From positions 124,001 through 188,000 of the forward strand of contig NZ_VWMY01000014.1 of NCBI RefSeq assembly GCF_008905045.1: DNA of 64,000 bases, read 5' to 3'. A model generated the notes under the pieces. That model was not told the origin of the DNA. It did no database searches and saw only the letters and a program-made list of their open reading frames with translations. The position numbers and the translations under genes are program-made. Every line of letters starts with the position of its first letter. Positions within the stretch are counted from its first letter, which is position 1. Source of the stretch: Streptomyces albicerus. Lineage in GTDB: Bacteria; Actinomycetota; Actinomycetes; Streptomycetales; Streptomycetaceae. Shown piece after piece: positions 16,041 to 25,061 of this stretch.

Positions 16041-16156
16041 TCTCAGGCCCGCCTCGACGGCTACCGCGCGGCTCTGGACCGTGCCGGGATCGCCGTATAG
16101 ACGAGTCGCTGATCGAGCCCGGCGACTTCTATCAGGAGTCCGGCTTCACCGGCTGA
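16041..16156 (+). pseudogene. LacI-family regulator remnant
   Basis: One frame gives SQARLDGYRAALDRAGIAV up to TAG 16098-16100, and the next frame continues DESLIEPGDFYQESGFTG to TGA at 16154-16156. Together they match the RLxGYRxAL-xxAGI-x-DxxL-xxGDF-xxxSG segment of the LacI ligand-binding domain, split by a frameshift at about 16097. Nothing else of the gene is visible. Confidence 0.75.
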
Positions 16157-16241
16157 GTTGGCCACCGAACTGGTCGTCCGGTCCAGCACGGCACCGGTAC
16201 GGGCCGGGCGCGGCGACCTGTAGACCCGGGCCTCCCACTAT

Positions 16242-17153
16242 TCAGCCCTCCGGTCGGTGCTCCCACCCCCGGTCCGTGCGGGTCAGCTCGTGGAATCCGG
16301 CGCCGGTCAGCCGCTCGATCGCTGCCGTGGCGTCGGAGGACTCGTACGCGAACAGCCGCCGCACTCCCGAGAACCGGAGCCAGTGGGCGGCCTGGGCGAG
16401 GAGCCAGTCCTCCAGGCCGTCCACCGGGTGCTCGACGTGGAAGTTGCCGATGTCGGCGATGCCGCCGCTGCGGGCATGACGTTCGGGGCGGTCCAGGGCG
16501 GTGTCGACCTCGATGAAGCCGAGGGCGCGCCCGTCGGCGCGGGCCGTGAAACGCGTGCCGCACTCGCCCAGGGTGCGGTCGGCGCAGACGCCCGGCAGGG
16601 TCCGGGGCGACGGCAGATCGGCCACGTCGGCGATCAGGATGACCTCCGTGTCGCCGGTGTGCCGGAAGCCGGCCCGTTCGTACGCGGAGCGGATGTGCGG
16701 CCAGGGCCGGGGCAGGCCGTAGACGACGGGCGCGGGCAGGGCGCCGTCGGCATAGCGGACGCGGACGTTCCAGCGGGCGAGCTGGGCCAGGCAGGCCGCC
16801 ATGAGGAGATCGGCGGCCTCGTCGGAGTCCGGCCAGAAGGAGGCGGGCGGATGGCAGACGAACCAGTCGATCTCGCCGGCGTCCCGGAAGCTCTCGCCGA
16901 CCTCGGTGTCGGCGCGGTAGCGCAGCAGATGCGCGCCGGCGACCACGTACCGGCGCTGCTCGGCGACGAGCGTGACCCGCTCGGCCACCCACGGGTCGGT
17001 GATGAACTCGTCCGGCTGCCGTGTCATGCCGCTGAGCACGGTGTTCACGGAGACGGAGACACCGGGGACGACGGCGGCGACATGGGCGTTCACAAGTTCG
17101 GTGAGCTGGTCGCGGTCGTCGCGGTGGAAGGGGCGCACCTTGAGCGCGGACAT
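16242..17153 (-). CDS. Tandem-domain GNAT acetyltransferase
   Basis: Predicted 303 residues, long enough for two GNAT-like halves. The N-terminal half starts VRPFHRDDRDQLTELVN, the C-terminal half carries GFIEVDTALD, NFHVEHPVDGLEDWLL and the closing SDATAAIERLTGAGFHEL motif. ATG 17153 (MSALKVRPF) follows GGAGG by 8 bases. An N-terminal extension is open but without a better start. Substrate unknown. Confidence 0.75.
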   Translation of the reverse strand: MSALKVRPFHRDDRDQLTELVNAHVAAVVPGVSVSVNTVLSGMTRQPDEFITDPWVAERVTLVAEQRRYVVAGAHLLRYRADTEVGESFRDAGEIDWFVCHPPASFWPDSDEAADLLMAACLAQLARWNVRVRYADGALPAPVVYGLPRPWPHIRSAYERAGFRHTGDTEVILIADVADLPSPRTLPGVCADRTLGECGTRFTARADGRALGFIEVDTALDRPERHARSGGIADIGNFHVEHPVDGLEDWLLAQAAHWLRFSGVRRLFAYESSDATAAIERLTGAGFHELTRTDRGWEHRPEG

Positions 17154-17361
17154 GCGGGGACCTCCGGGTCGGTGAGCGTGAGGAGGCCGCCATGAGGTGC
17201 GGTACGCGGGCGAGAGTACGCCTCGCCGGGCGGTCCCGCCACGGGGTTTTCCGTCGGCTGGCCGGGGTCGCGACCCGGGTTTAGCGTGCGAGGAGGGGGC
17301 GCTCCCGCCGCCCTCCCAGCGCGCTGCCGTCGGAGAGTGGGCGTCGGAAAGAAGGTTGGCC

Positions 17362-18126
17362 ATGAAGCTGGACAAGCCGGTACCCGGCGGGCCCTGCTGG
17401 ACCGAACTGGGGACCAGCGATCTGGAGGCGGCCAAGCGGTATTACGCCGAGGTCTTCGGCTGGCGCCCGGAGACCGACCCGCGCCCGGAGGCGGGCGGCT
17501 ACACCCTCGCGCACCTGGGCGACGCGCCCGTCGCCGCCCTGACCCCCCTGTTCCAGGAGTCGCAGCCCGTCGCCTGGAACGTGTCGTTCGCCGTGCCCGA
17601 CACGGACGCCACCGTGCGGGCGGTACGGGACGCGGGCGGCGTGGTCGTCCTCGAGCCGATGGACGTGTTCGACCTGGGCCGCTTCGCGGTGGTGGCCGAC
17701 CCGGGCGGCGCGGTCTTCCAGCTCTGGCAGGCGCGCGCCTTCCCCGGCGCGGGCCTGTTCAACGCCCCCGGCTCGCTCGGCTGGGTCGAGCTGATGACGC
17801 GCGACCCCGAGGCGGTGACCGCCTTCTACACGACGGTGTTCGGCTGGAGTGTCAACGCCTCCGAGTTCTATACGCAGTGGGGCATCGCCGGCGCCGACTT
17901 CGGCGGCATGGTGGAGATGGGCGACAAGTTCCCGCACGAGGTGCCGCCGCACTGGCTGCCGTACTTCGCCGTCGAGGACGTGGACGCCACCGCCGACGCG
18001 AGTACGCGGGCGGGCGGCGGCGAGCTCATGGAACCCACCTCGGTCCCGGAGGGCCCGCGTATCGCGGTGCTCCGGGACCCTCAGGGGGCGGTGTTCGGCA
18101 TCCACCGGGCGGGCGAGGAGGGCTAG
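17362..18126 (+). CDS. Two-module VOC family protein
   Basis: Predicted 254 residues with two glyoxalase-like modules: PCWTELGTSDLEAAKRYY at residues 11-28 and LGWVELMTRDPEAVTAFY at about 138-155. Each module ends with DPGGAVFQLWQ or DPQGAVFGIH, the usual final strand. ATG 17362 follows GAAGG. This duplicated form resembles proteins of the hydroxylase-associated VOC group. Convergent with an aldo/keto reductase gene. Confidence 0.8.
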   Translation: MKLDKPVPGGPCWTELGTSDLEAAKRYYAEVFGWRPETDPRPEAGGYTLAHLGDAPVAALTPLFQESQPVAWNVSFAVPDTDATVRAVRDAGGVVVLEPMDVFDLGRFAVVADPGGAVFQLWQARAFPGAGLFNAPGSLGWVELMTRDPEAVTAFYTTVFGWSVNASEFYTQWGIAGADFGGMVEMGDKFPHEVPPHWLPYFAVEDVDATADASTRAGGGELMEPTSVPEGPRIAVLRDPQGAVFGIHRAGEEG

Positions 18127-18184
18127 GGCGTTCCCTTCGCAATGTCCTGCCCGTGATTCGGGGCACTGGCAGCAGTGCGGACTG

Positions 18185-19207
18185 TCAGGCAGCCGCGCGT
18201 TCGCTGAAAGGGCGGCGGCGCAGGCTCGCGGTTTCCAGGGCGGGAGGCATGTACTCCTGGTCGAGCGCGCCGACATCGGTGCCGGGCGGGACGATCTCGT
18301 CGATCCGGCCCAGGATGTCGTCGCCGAGGACGACGTCGAGGCCGGCGAGGAGGTCGTCGAGGTGGTCCATCGTGCGCGGCCCGATGATGGCGCTGGTGAC
18401 GCCTGGGTGAGCGATGGTGAACGCCGTGGCGAGGTGGGTCATCGGCATGCCCGCTTCCTCGGCGAGGGGAATGAGCTGTTCGACGACGTCGATGCGGCGC
18501 TCGTCGTTGAGGTGCTTGAGGAAGCCCGCGCGGCGCAGGCCGCTCTCCTGGTTCTTGCGGACGCGGCCGGTGAGCAGCCCCTGAGCGAGCGGCCCCCACA
18601 CCAAGGTGCCCATGCCGTACCGCTGGGCGACGGGCAGGACCTCGCGCTCGACGCCACGGTTGAGGATGGAGTAGTGCGGCTGCTCGGTGCGGAAGCGCTC
18701 CAGATTCCGGCGCTCTGCGACCCACTGCGCCTCGACGATGTCGGAGGCCGGGGTCGTGGAGGAGCCGATGGCGCGGACCTTTCCGCCGCGGATCAGGTCC
18801 GTGAGTGCGGAGAGGGTTTCCTCGACGTCGGTCGCGGGGTCGATGCGGTGGATCTGGTAGAGGTCGATGTGGTCGGTCTGCAGGCGGCGTAGCGAGTTCT
18901 CGACCGCGGTCATGATCCAGCGCCGGGAGGTGCCCTGCTGGTTGGGGTCCTCGCCCATCGGGCGGCTCACCTTGGTGGTCAGGACGACGTTGTCGCGGCG
19001 CCCTTTGAGCGCTTTGCCGACGACTTCCTCGGAGTCGCCGTAGGCGTCGGCGGTGTCGACGAAGTTGATGCCGGCGTCCAGCGCCTTGTGGATGACGCGG
19101 ATCGAGTCGTCGTGGTCGGCGTTGCCGATGGCCGAGGCGAACATCAGCGTGCCGAGGGCGTACGGGCTGACCTTGATGCCGGTGCGGCCCAGAGTGCGGT
19201 ACTGCAT
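18185..19207 (-). CDS. Aldo/keto reductase
   Basis: Predicted 340-residue NADPH-dependent TIM-barrel reductase. The catalytic tetrad is visible: D51 (FVDTADAYG), Y56, K79 (LTTKVSRP) and H120 (LYQIHRID). The cofactor-binding C-terminal segment (SAIIGPRTMDHLDDLL) is present. It diverges from a TetR regulator with two palindromic operators between them, so it is probably repressed by that protein and induced by an electrophile or carbonyl compound. The last sentence is inference. Confidence 0.9.
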   Translation of the reverse strand: MQYRTLGRTGIKVSPYALGTLMFASAIGNADHDDSIRVIHKALDAGINFVDTADAYGDSEEVVGKALKGRRDNVVLTTKVSRPMGEDPNQQGTSRRWIMTAVENSLRRLQTDHIDLYQIHRIDPATDVEETLSALTDLIRGGKVRAIGSSTTPASDIVEAQWVAERRNLERFRTEQPHYSILNRGVEREVLPVAQRYGMGTLVWGPLAQGLLTGRVRKNQESGLRRAGFLKHLNDERRIDVVEQLIPLAEEAGMPMTHLATAFTIAHPGVTSAIIGPRTMDHLDDLLAGLDVVLGDDILGRIDEIVPPGTDVGALDQEYMPPALETASLRRRPFSERAAA

Positions 19208-19264
19208 GGGGTCCCTCCTGGGTTGTGGAAGAGCACCCGCGGGATGCCCTACCCTGCAGCTAAG

Positions 19265-19302
19265 CGGAAAGCCTTTCCGGAACTATACGGAAAGGCTTTC
19301 CG
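19265..19302. promoter_or_regulatory. Two 15-bp palindromic operators (TetR-type)
   Basis: CGGAAAGCCTTTCCG (19265-19279) and CGGAAAGGCTTTCCG (19288-19302) are each perfect 7-1-7 palindromes and together form a larger inverted repeat, with centres 23 bp apart. They lie between the aldo/keto reductase gene and the TetR gene, 22 bp before the TetR ATG, and are the obvious binding sites for two TetR dimers. Confidence 0.85.
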
Positions 19303-19323
19303 GTTATGCAAACTGGAGGGATC

Positions 19324-19929
19324 ATGACCGAGAAGACAGGGCCGCCCGGGGCGCCCCGCCGCATGCGCGCGGACGCACAGCGCAACGTGGACGCCCTGAT
19401 CAAGGCTGCAAGAGCCGTCTTCGACACATCCGGCGTCGACGCACCCGCCAAGGAGATCGCCGACCTGGCCGGCGTCGGCGTCGGGACGCTTTACCGGCAC
19501 TTCCCGCTGCGCTCAGACCTGGTCAAGGCGGTGGTGGAGAGCGGGATCGACGCCTGCGCAGCGGCAGGACCGCAGCTCAGCGCCGTCCACGAGCCGGGAG
19601 AGGCGCTCGCCGAGTGGCTGCGCCAGTACACCGAGTTCCTGGGGACCAAACGAGGACTGGCCCCGGCCCTCCATTCGGGCGATCCGGCCTACGAGGCTCT
19701 GCCCGGCTACTTCCTGGAGAAGGTCGGCCCCGCTCTCACGGCACTGCTCGACACCGCGGCAGCCGACGGAGCGGTTCGCGACGACGTCAGCGCCCATGAC
19801 CTGCTGTACGCCATCGCCAACCTGTGCATGCCCGTACCCGGCGAAGGACCCGAGTACAACCAGCGCATGGTCGCTCTGCTCATCGATGGGCTGCGCACGC
19901 CGCACCAGGGCGTTTCGTCCGGCGACTGA
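19324..19929 (+). CDS. TetR-family transcriptional regulator
   Basis: Predicted 201 residues. The N-terminal helix-turn-helix is ALIKAARAVFDTSGVDAPAK then EIADLAGVGVGTLYRHFPLR (about residues 24-65). The C-terminal ligand domain has HEPGEALAEWLRQYTEFLGTKRG, as in the SbtR-like C-terminal group. ATG 19324 follows GGAGGG. It likely represses itself and the divergent aldo/keto reductase through the twin palindromes. Its last codons abut transposase-derived sequence, so the original C-terminus may have been altered. Confidence 0.9.
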   Translation: MTEKTGPPGAPRRMRADAQRNVDALIKAARAVFDTSGVDAPAKEIADLAGVGVGTLYRHFPLRSDLVKAVVESGIDACAAAGPQLSAVHEPGEALAEWLRQYTEFLGTKRGLAPALHSGDPAYEALPGYFLEKVGPALTALLDTAAADGAVRDDVSAHDLLYAIANLCMPVPGEGPEYNQRMVALLIDGLRTPHQGVSSGD

Positions 19930-20137
19930 GGCAGCACTCGACGGTGTTGCGTTGCTCGTAGGCGTCGCGGTCGAGGCGTGCGGTCTACCTCCGAGGGCAT
20001 GGTTGTGCGGCCCGCCGGCCGGAGCCCCTGTTGACGGGCCCCGGCCTGCGTGCTGGTGGGCGCGGACGATGGTGGACTCCACCGTCACGACCCGTGCCGT
20101 CGACGGCCCACTTCCGCAGCCGCTTGTGAACGCCCCG
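19925..20137 (-). pseudogene. IS5-type transposase remnant with internal deletions
   Basis: Read on the minus strand, fragments of one transposase occur in order but in different frames: VHKRLRKWAVDGT, then VESTIVRAHQHAG (the catalytic DSTIVRAHQHA block with E for D), PHNHALGG, and LDRDAYEQRNTVECCLSR (the conserved YxQRNTVER-C block). Intervening segments are lost. It directly abuts the 3' end of the TetR gene. Confidence 0.75.
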
Positions 20138-22789
20138 TCAGGCGAGCGGGGTCACCGTCACCTGGTCGATGACCGGGGCGTACGGGGAGCGCTGCTGGTA
20201 CTGGTTCGAGGTGTCGCCGTCGAAGTCGGGCAGTTCGTCGGCGGTGAAGGTCAGCGTGTTGGTCCCTTTCTTCAGTGTCACGGGCACGGTGAGGTCCCAG
20301 AAGTTGTTGAAGTGGAGGGTGGTGGGGAAGAGCACGCGCCGCGGTTTCGTCCCGTTGACGGAGATGTCCGCGTGGCGGCAGACCGGGTCCGGGTTGTAGT
20401 GCGTGGCCGGGGGCTGTTCTCCGTTGGAGTAGCGGATGGTCAGGGCGTGGCGACCGCCGCGTGCGGCCGTGACGGTCAGGGCGAGGGCGTTCTGTGTGCC
20501 CTTCCCGACGGCGTCGACCGCCTTGCCGCCGGTGGCGAAGGGGTATGCGGCGACCTTGGCCGCGCCCGTCAGGGTGCCCTCCTCGGCCGCGTACACCGTG
20601 CTCTTCAGGTGTCCGCGCGACGGGCCGACCCGCAGCCGGTCCAGGACCAGACGGGCCGACGTCCCGGTTACGGTGATCTTGTTGATGCCGCCGGCCAGGA
20701 AGAGCGGGACACTGCCGCGCTCGATCCGGCCCACCTTCTCGCCGTTGACGGTCAACGAACCTTCTCCCGCGCCGAGTTGATCGACCGTCACCGAGGCCTC
20801 GCCGTCGGCGGCCGCGTGCACCCAGAAGGTTGCCGTGCCCCCGCGGGGCAGCACCACGGCTCCCGGACCGGAGGCCCCGCGGTGCGCGTAGCCGACGCGG
20901 GCCCCGCCGCCGAGGGTCGCGTACTCGGCCTCGTAGAGCGCGGGCGCGGTCACGTGTTCGTCGCGCAGTGCCAGGTCGATCTTGTCGATGATGGCGTCGC
21001 CCTTGGTGACGCCGAGGTCGGGGTCCTTCGCGGCGAGGGTGATGGTGTGCTTGCCCGCCGTGAGGCGCACCTGTGTGTCGGTGTGTCCCCACACCACCCA
21101 CTTGTAGCCGAGCGGCAGCCGCAACTCCTGCGGATCCTTGCCGTCCACACGCAGGAAGACGTTCGTCGGCCCCTGTTCCTTCACCAGGTCGTACTGGTTG
21201 TAGGAGTTGGCGAAGACGCTCAGGTCGTACGTGCCGTCCTGCGGGACCTCGACGGCGAAGGCGAGGACGCCGTCCGAACCGGTGCGCAGACCGCCGACGT
21301 TGTAGCCGCCGGAGGTCGCGAACTTGCCCACGTCGGACGGTGATCCTTCGGGCCCGTTCTTGGAGTAACCGCCGCCCGTGTACGTCGCGTTCTCGGCCTC
21401 GTACGACTTCCGCCAGCCCACCGAGGGCGGCGCCGCGGCCGCGCCCTTGCCACCCGGCGAGAGGATGACCTGGTAGGCCGACATCTCGTTCAGGTCGGTC
21501 AGCGACAGGGTCACCTTGCCGTCCCGGACGGGCAGTTCGAGGCTCCGGAGTCGCAACGGCTGGGCGGACGCGCCGACCTGGCCGGTCCAGGGGATCTCCT
21601 GGAGGGTCGCGTGGACGGCGGTGCCGAGGACGTCCGCGTGCTCGAAGACGACGTCCGCCGCGCCGCCCTGGCCGCCGAAGAGCGCCCGGCATTGGCGCTT
21701 GTCCGTGTCGAGTGTCGCGATGCCCTGCAGCGTGTACTGCACATTGGGGTGCGGGGCCGTGACCTGGACCGTGTGCCCGGTCATCTGCCCGTAGGCGTTG
21801 AACAGCCACCACTGGCCGTTGCCCTTGTTCGCCTCCACCGCCGAGTCGTTGAGGTTCCCGTCGATGTTCCAGTACGCCATGTCGGCGTCGATCTTCGACT
21901 CCTCGATGGCGGACATCCACTGGACGACCTGGCCCGGCACGGAGAGGTGGTAGTTGTGCGCGTACTCGTTGATGTTGATGGGAAGCGGGTCGATCCCCAC
22001 GTCCTTCTCCATCTGGCGGTACTTGGCGACGTTCGTACGGATCTCCGCGGGCGAGGACAGCTCGTGCCACGTCATCACGTCGGGCAGCACACCGTTGGCC
22101 TTGGCGAACTCGAGGAAGCCCTTCACCTCGGCGTACAGGATGCTGGTGTTGGGGCCGGCGATGCGGGCGTCCGGGTCGAGGCCCTTGATCAGGTGGTAGA
22201 CGTCCTGCCAGGCCGCGAAGTAGTGGGTGGGGTCCGTGCGCCAGGAGACCTTGTTGTAGCTCCACTCCCCCGTGCCGAACATGTTCCCCTCGGGCTCGTT
22301 GAAGGGGACGTACACGACATGGGACTTGTACGCGCCCATGGTCAGGACCTGCTTGACCTGCTTCTCGATCTTCGTCTTGAAGTCGGCGAGCCGCTCCTCG
22401 CCGGTGGCGCCGGGCCACTGGTAGGGGAAGCCTCGGTAGATGTCGGTCATGTAGATGTAGACGTCCTTGCCGCCCGAGTCCACGAAGGACGGCAGGACTT
22501 CGAGGGCGTCGGCGCCGGGGTGCTGGGTGCCGTCCTGGGCCTTGGTCGAGACCGTGCGCACGTGCATGCCCTCGACGATGTTGCGGCTCGGGACGCCGTC
22601 CCCGTACAGGCCGTAGAGCGTGCCGCTCGCGCCGCCGTGGAAGGCGCCGGTGTCGGTGCCCAGGTCGATGGTGAGCTTCTCCACCTCGGCGTCGGGTTCG
22701 GCTGCCACGGCATCGGTTCCCTTCATGGACGGCACAGTCACGGCGAGTGCGGTGGCCGTGGCACCGATGGTGAACGTTCTTCTTCGCAT
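20138..22789 (-). CDS. Secreted clan GH-A glycoside hydrolase with C-terminal CBM35/CBM6-like modules
   Basis: Predicted 883 residues. The N-terminus [19 protein letters not shown] resembles a twin-arginine or Sec signal. A TIM-barrel hydrolase follows with the acid/base motif VPFNEPEGN (N164-E165) and a likely nucleophile E275 in [10 protein letters not shown], as in clan GH-A. From about 462 come repeated beta-sandwich modules beginning [24 protein letters not shown] and [12 protein letters not shown], which look like CBM35/CBM6-type binding modules. The start overlaps the GH31 remnant stop (TGATG), so it is in the sugar operon. I cannot fix the GH family (GH39-like is one option). Confidence 0.8.
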   Translation of the reverse strand: MRRRTFTIGATATALAVTVPSMKGTDAVAAEPDAEVEKLTIDLGTDTGAFHGGASGTLYGLYGDGVPSRNIVEGMHVRTVSTKAQDGTQHPGADALEVLPSFVDSGGKDVYIYMTDIYRGFPYQWPGATGEERLADFKTKIEKQVKQVLTMGAYKSHVVYVPFNEPEGNMFGTGEWSYNKVSWRTDPTHYFAAWQDVYHLIKGLDPDARIAGPNTSILYAEVKGFLEFAKANGVLPDVMTWHELSSPAEIRTNVAKYRQMEKDVGIDPLPININEYAHNYHLSVPGQVVQWMSAIEESKIDADMAYWNIDGNLNDSAVEANKGNGQWWLFNAYGQMTGHTVQVTAPHPNVQYTLQGIATLDTDKRQCRALFGGQGGAADVVFEHADVLGTAVHATLQEIPWTGQVGASAQPLRLRSLELPVRDGKVTLSLTDLNEMSAYQVILSPGGKGAAAAPPSVGWRKSYEAENATYTGGGYSKNGPEGSPSDVGKFATSGGYNVGGLRTGSDGVLAFAVEVPQDGTYDLSVFANSYNQYDLVKEQGPTNVFLRVDGKDPQELRLPLGYKWVVWGHTDTQVRLTAGKHTITLAAKDPDLGVTKGDAIIDKIDLALRDEHVTAPALYEAEYATLGGGARVGYAHRGASGPGAVVLPRGGTATFWVHAAADGEASVTVDQLGAGEGSLTVNGEKVGRIERGSVPLFLAGGINKITVTGTSARLVLDRLRVGPSRGHLKSTVYAAEEGTLTGAAKVAAYPFATGGKAVDAVGKGTQNALALTVTAARGGRHALTIRYSNGEQPPATHYNPDPVCRHADISVNGTKPRRVLFPTTLHFNNFWDLTVPVTLKKGTNTLTFTADELPDFDGDTSNQYQQRSPYAPVIDQVTVTPLA

Positions 22790-23229
22790 CACTCGGTCTC
22801 CTTGAGGGGGAGGTCGGTTCCGTGCGTGGTGAAGACCGGGATGCGCTCGATCGGCGCCTCGACGGTGAGGGTCCGGCCGCCCTCGTGGTCGCGGCCGGTC
22901 CAGGCATCGGTCCAGGTGCGGCCCGCGGGCACATACACCTCGCGACCGCGTGCGCCCGGTTCCGTGACGGGCGCGACGAGGATGTCGGGGCCGAACAGGA
23001 ACTGGTCCTCGATGCCCCAACTCGCCTCGTCCTGCGGGAAGTCGACGAAGAGCGGACGCATGAGGGGCGTGCCCTCGGCCGACGCGATCCGCAGGTGCTC
23101 GTGGATGTAGGGGCTCGGGGGCGTGGCCGGTGGCGTCGGCATACCGTCCGTACCCCACGCCTCGGCGCGCAGCACCTCGTGCCGGTGCCGCACCTCCAGG
23201 GCGTCGTCGAGCACACGGAAGACAGGCAT
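22789..23229 (-). pseudogene. Internally deleted GH31 (alpha-xylosidase/alpha-glucosidase-like) gene
   Basis: An open 146-codon frame. Residues 1-27 (MPVFRVLDDALEV... LRAEAWGTDG) look like the N-terminus of a GH31 enzyme. After a Pro/Thr-rich junction, residues 40-146 match the GH31 C-terminal end: YIHEHLRIAS, PLMRPLFVDFPQDE, DQFLFGPDILVAPVTEPGAR and VYVPAGRTWTDAWTG. The whole catalytic barrel with both Asp residues is absent. A good RBS (AAGGAGATCC) and coupled stop remain, so a short protein may still be made. Whether it is functional is unknown. Confidence 0.75.
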
Positions 23230-23266
23230 GGATCTCCTTGGGCACAGGGTGAGTTGAGAGCAGGGG

Positions 23267-24094
23267 TCAGGACTTGACGCTGCCGGCGGTCAGCCCGCCG
23301 ACGATGTACCGCTGGAGCATCGCGAAGACGCACACGACGGGCACGCTGACCAGGGTGGCGGCGGCCATGAGCGGCCCCCAGTCGGTGCCGGTCTGGCCGA
23401 CGAAGGTGTTGAGCAGCACGGTCACCGGCTGCACCTTCGGATCGCTGTTGAGGGTGATGCCGAAGACGAACTCGCCCCAGCCGAGCAGGAAGGAGAAACC
23501 GCCGACCGCGATCAGACCCGGCCGCATCACGGGCAGCACGATCCGCCACAGCACGCCCGGCAGCCCGCAGCCGTCCACCAGTGCCGCCTCCTCGACCTCG
23601 GCGGGCATGGCGCGCACGAGTGGCCGCAGCACGATCACCGCGAAGGGCAGGGTGAGGGTGGTGTCCGCGATCACCAGGCCGATCAGGGTGTTGTTCAGCT
23701 CCGCCTGCCGCAGCACGATGAACAGTGGCGCGGCCAGCACGATGCTCGGCAGCAGCTGTGCCACCAGCAGCGACAGGACCATCGCGCCGGAGCCGCGCAT
23801 CCGGATCCGGGCGACCGCGTACGTCAGGGGCACCGCGAGGACCAGGGTCAGGGCCACCACGCCCAGCGAGATGACGACGCTGTTGAGTAGCGCCTGGCCG
23901 ATCATCGGCTTGTCGAGCGCCCGTGCGTAGCTGTCTCCGGTCGGCGGCGACGGGATCCACTGCGGCGGCGAGGTCAGCACCTGGTCGGGCTTCTTCAGCG
24001 AGGTGGCGATCATCCAGTACAGCGGCAGCAGGAAGAACGCCGTGATGGCGCCCGCGACGAGCGTGAGCAGCCAGGGCCGCTTGGTGTCGGTCAT
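23267..24094 (-). CDS. Carbohydrate ABC transporter permease (MalG type)
   Basis: Predicted 275 residues with six membrane helices. The EAA loop contacting the ATPase is EEAALVDGCGLPGVLWRIVLP (about residues 180-200). MalG-type proteins begin with one helix and a periplasmic loop as here (FFLLPLYWMIATSLKKP). It overlaps the upstream permease by 4 bp (ATGA) and forms with it the membrane pore of a sugar importer. Confidence 0.9.
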   Translation of the reverse strand: MTDTKRPWLLTLVAGAITAFFLLPLYWMIATSLKKPDQVLTSPPQWIPSPPTGDSYARALDKPMIGQALLNSVVISLGVVALTLVLAVPLTYAVARIRMRGSGAMVLSLLVAQLLPSIVLAAPLFIVLRQAELNNTLIGLVIADTTLTLPFAVIVLRPLVRAMPAEVEEAALVDGCGLPGVLWRIVLPVMRPGLIAVGGFSFLLGWGEFVFGITLNSDPKVQPVTVLLNTFVGQTGTDWGPLMAAATLVSVPVVCVFAMLQRYIVGGLTAGSVKS

Positions 24095-25053
24095 GCGGCG
24101 GCTCCTTCCCTGCGCAGACGGCGTACGTAGACGATCGCGACGAGCAGCGGGACGATCAGCAGCAGCGTGCCCGCCGCCGCGCCCCGGCCGAGTTGGAACA
24201 GCTTGAAGGCGACCTGGTACACGTACAGCGGAAGGACGGTCGTGGAGTCCACCGGTCCGCCGCCGGTCAGCACGAAGACCAGGTCGAAGACCTTGAAGGT
24301 GTAGATCAGGCCGAGCAGCAGGACCGCGGCGGAGACCGGGCGCATCAGCGGGACCGTGATGTGCCGCAGCCGCTGCCAGGGCCCGGCGCCGTCGATGGCG
24401 GCGGCCTCGTACAGGGTCGCGTCGATGGACTGCAGGCCGACCAGGAGCAGCAGCATGTTGAAGGGCACGCCCACCCAGATGTTGGCGGCGATGACACCGG
24501 GCAGGGCGGTGCTCGGGTCGGTGAGCCAGTTGTGGGCGAGCGAGTCGAGGCCGATGGCGCGCAGGAGTTCGTTGTACGCGCCCGCGTCGGCGTCGAGCAT
24601 CCAGCGGAACAGGGTGCCGCTGACGATCGGCGGCAGCAGCCAGGCCACCAGCATCAGCGAGCGGAAGAGCCCCGCGAGCGGGAACCGCTTCACGAACAGC
24701 AGCGCCAGGGCGAAGCCGATGGTGAACTGGAAGACCAGCGAGCCGGCCGTGAAGAGCAGCGAGACGCGGGTCGCGTGCCAGAAGGCGGACTCCGAGACCA
24801 CCGAGTCGTAGTTGTCGACGCCGCTGAACTGCCAGTCCCCGGTGATGAGATCACCGATCGCGACATCGTGGACGGACGTCCAGAAGTTGTAGGCGAGCGG
24901 GAAGAGCATGGTCGCGCCGAGGAACAGCAGGGCCGGCGTCGACATCGCGTAGCCGGCCCGGGTGCGGCGTGCCGCGAGGGAACGTCCGTGCTGCTCCGCG
25001 CCGGTCTTCGCCACCCCCTTGACCGGCTCGCGGGCTTTCACCTGAAGGCTCAT
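24091..25053 (-). CDS. Carbohydrate ABC transporter permease (MalF type)
   Basis: Predicted 320 residues with six helices after a 30-residue basic N-terminus. The EAA loop is YEAAAIDGAGPWQRLRHITVP. FLGATMLFPLAYNFWTSV is the first helix. It partners the downstream MalG-type subunit. ATG 25053 (MSLQVKAREP) follows directly, 8 bp, after the binding-protein stop. No ATPase gene is in the operon; streptomycetes commonly use one shared MsiK ATPase for such importers. Confidence 0.9.
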   Translation of the reverse strand: MSLQVKAREPVKGVAKTGAEQHGRSLAARRTRAGYAMSTPALLFLGATMLFPLAYNFWTSVHDVAIGDLITGDWQFSGVDNYDSVVSESAFWHATRVSLLFTAGSLVFQFTIGFALALLFVKRFPLAGLFRSLMLVAWLLPPIVSGTLFRWMLDADAGAYNELLRAIGLDSLAHNWLTDPSTALPGVIAANIWVGVPFNMLLLLVGLQSIDATLYEAAAIDGAGPWQRLRHITVPLMRPVSAAVLLLGLIYTFKVFDLVFVLTGGGPVDSTTVLPLYVYQVAFKLFQLGRGAAAGTLLLIVPLLVAIVYVRRLRREGAAA

Positions 25054-25061
25054 CCCGGGTC

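Noticed and set aside
20085..23960. Very long antisense and shadow reading frames over the sugar operon
   Set aside because: They run through several genes in the wrong frame, are Arg/Gly/His-rich and lack RBS or family motifs; such frames are a side effect of the very high G+C content.
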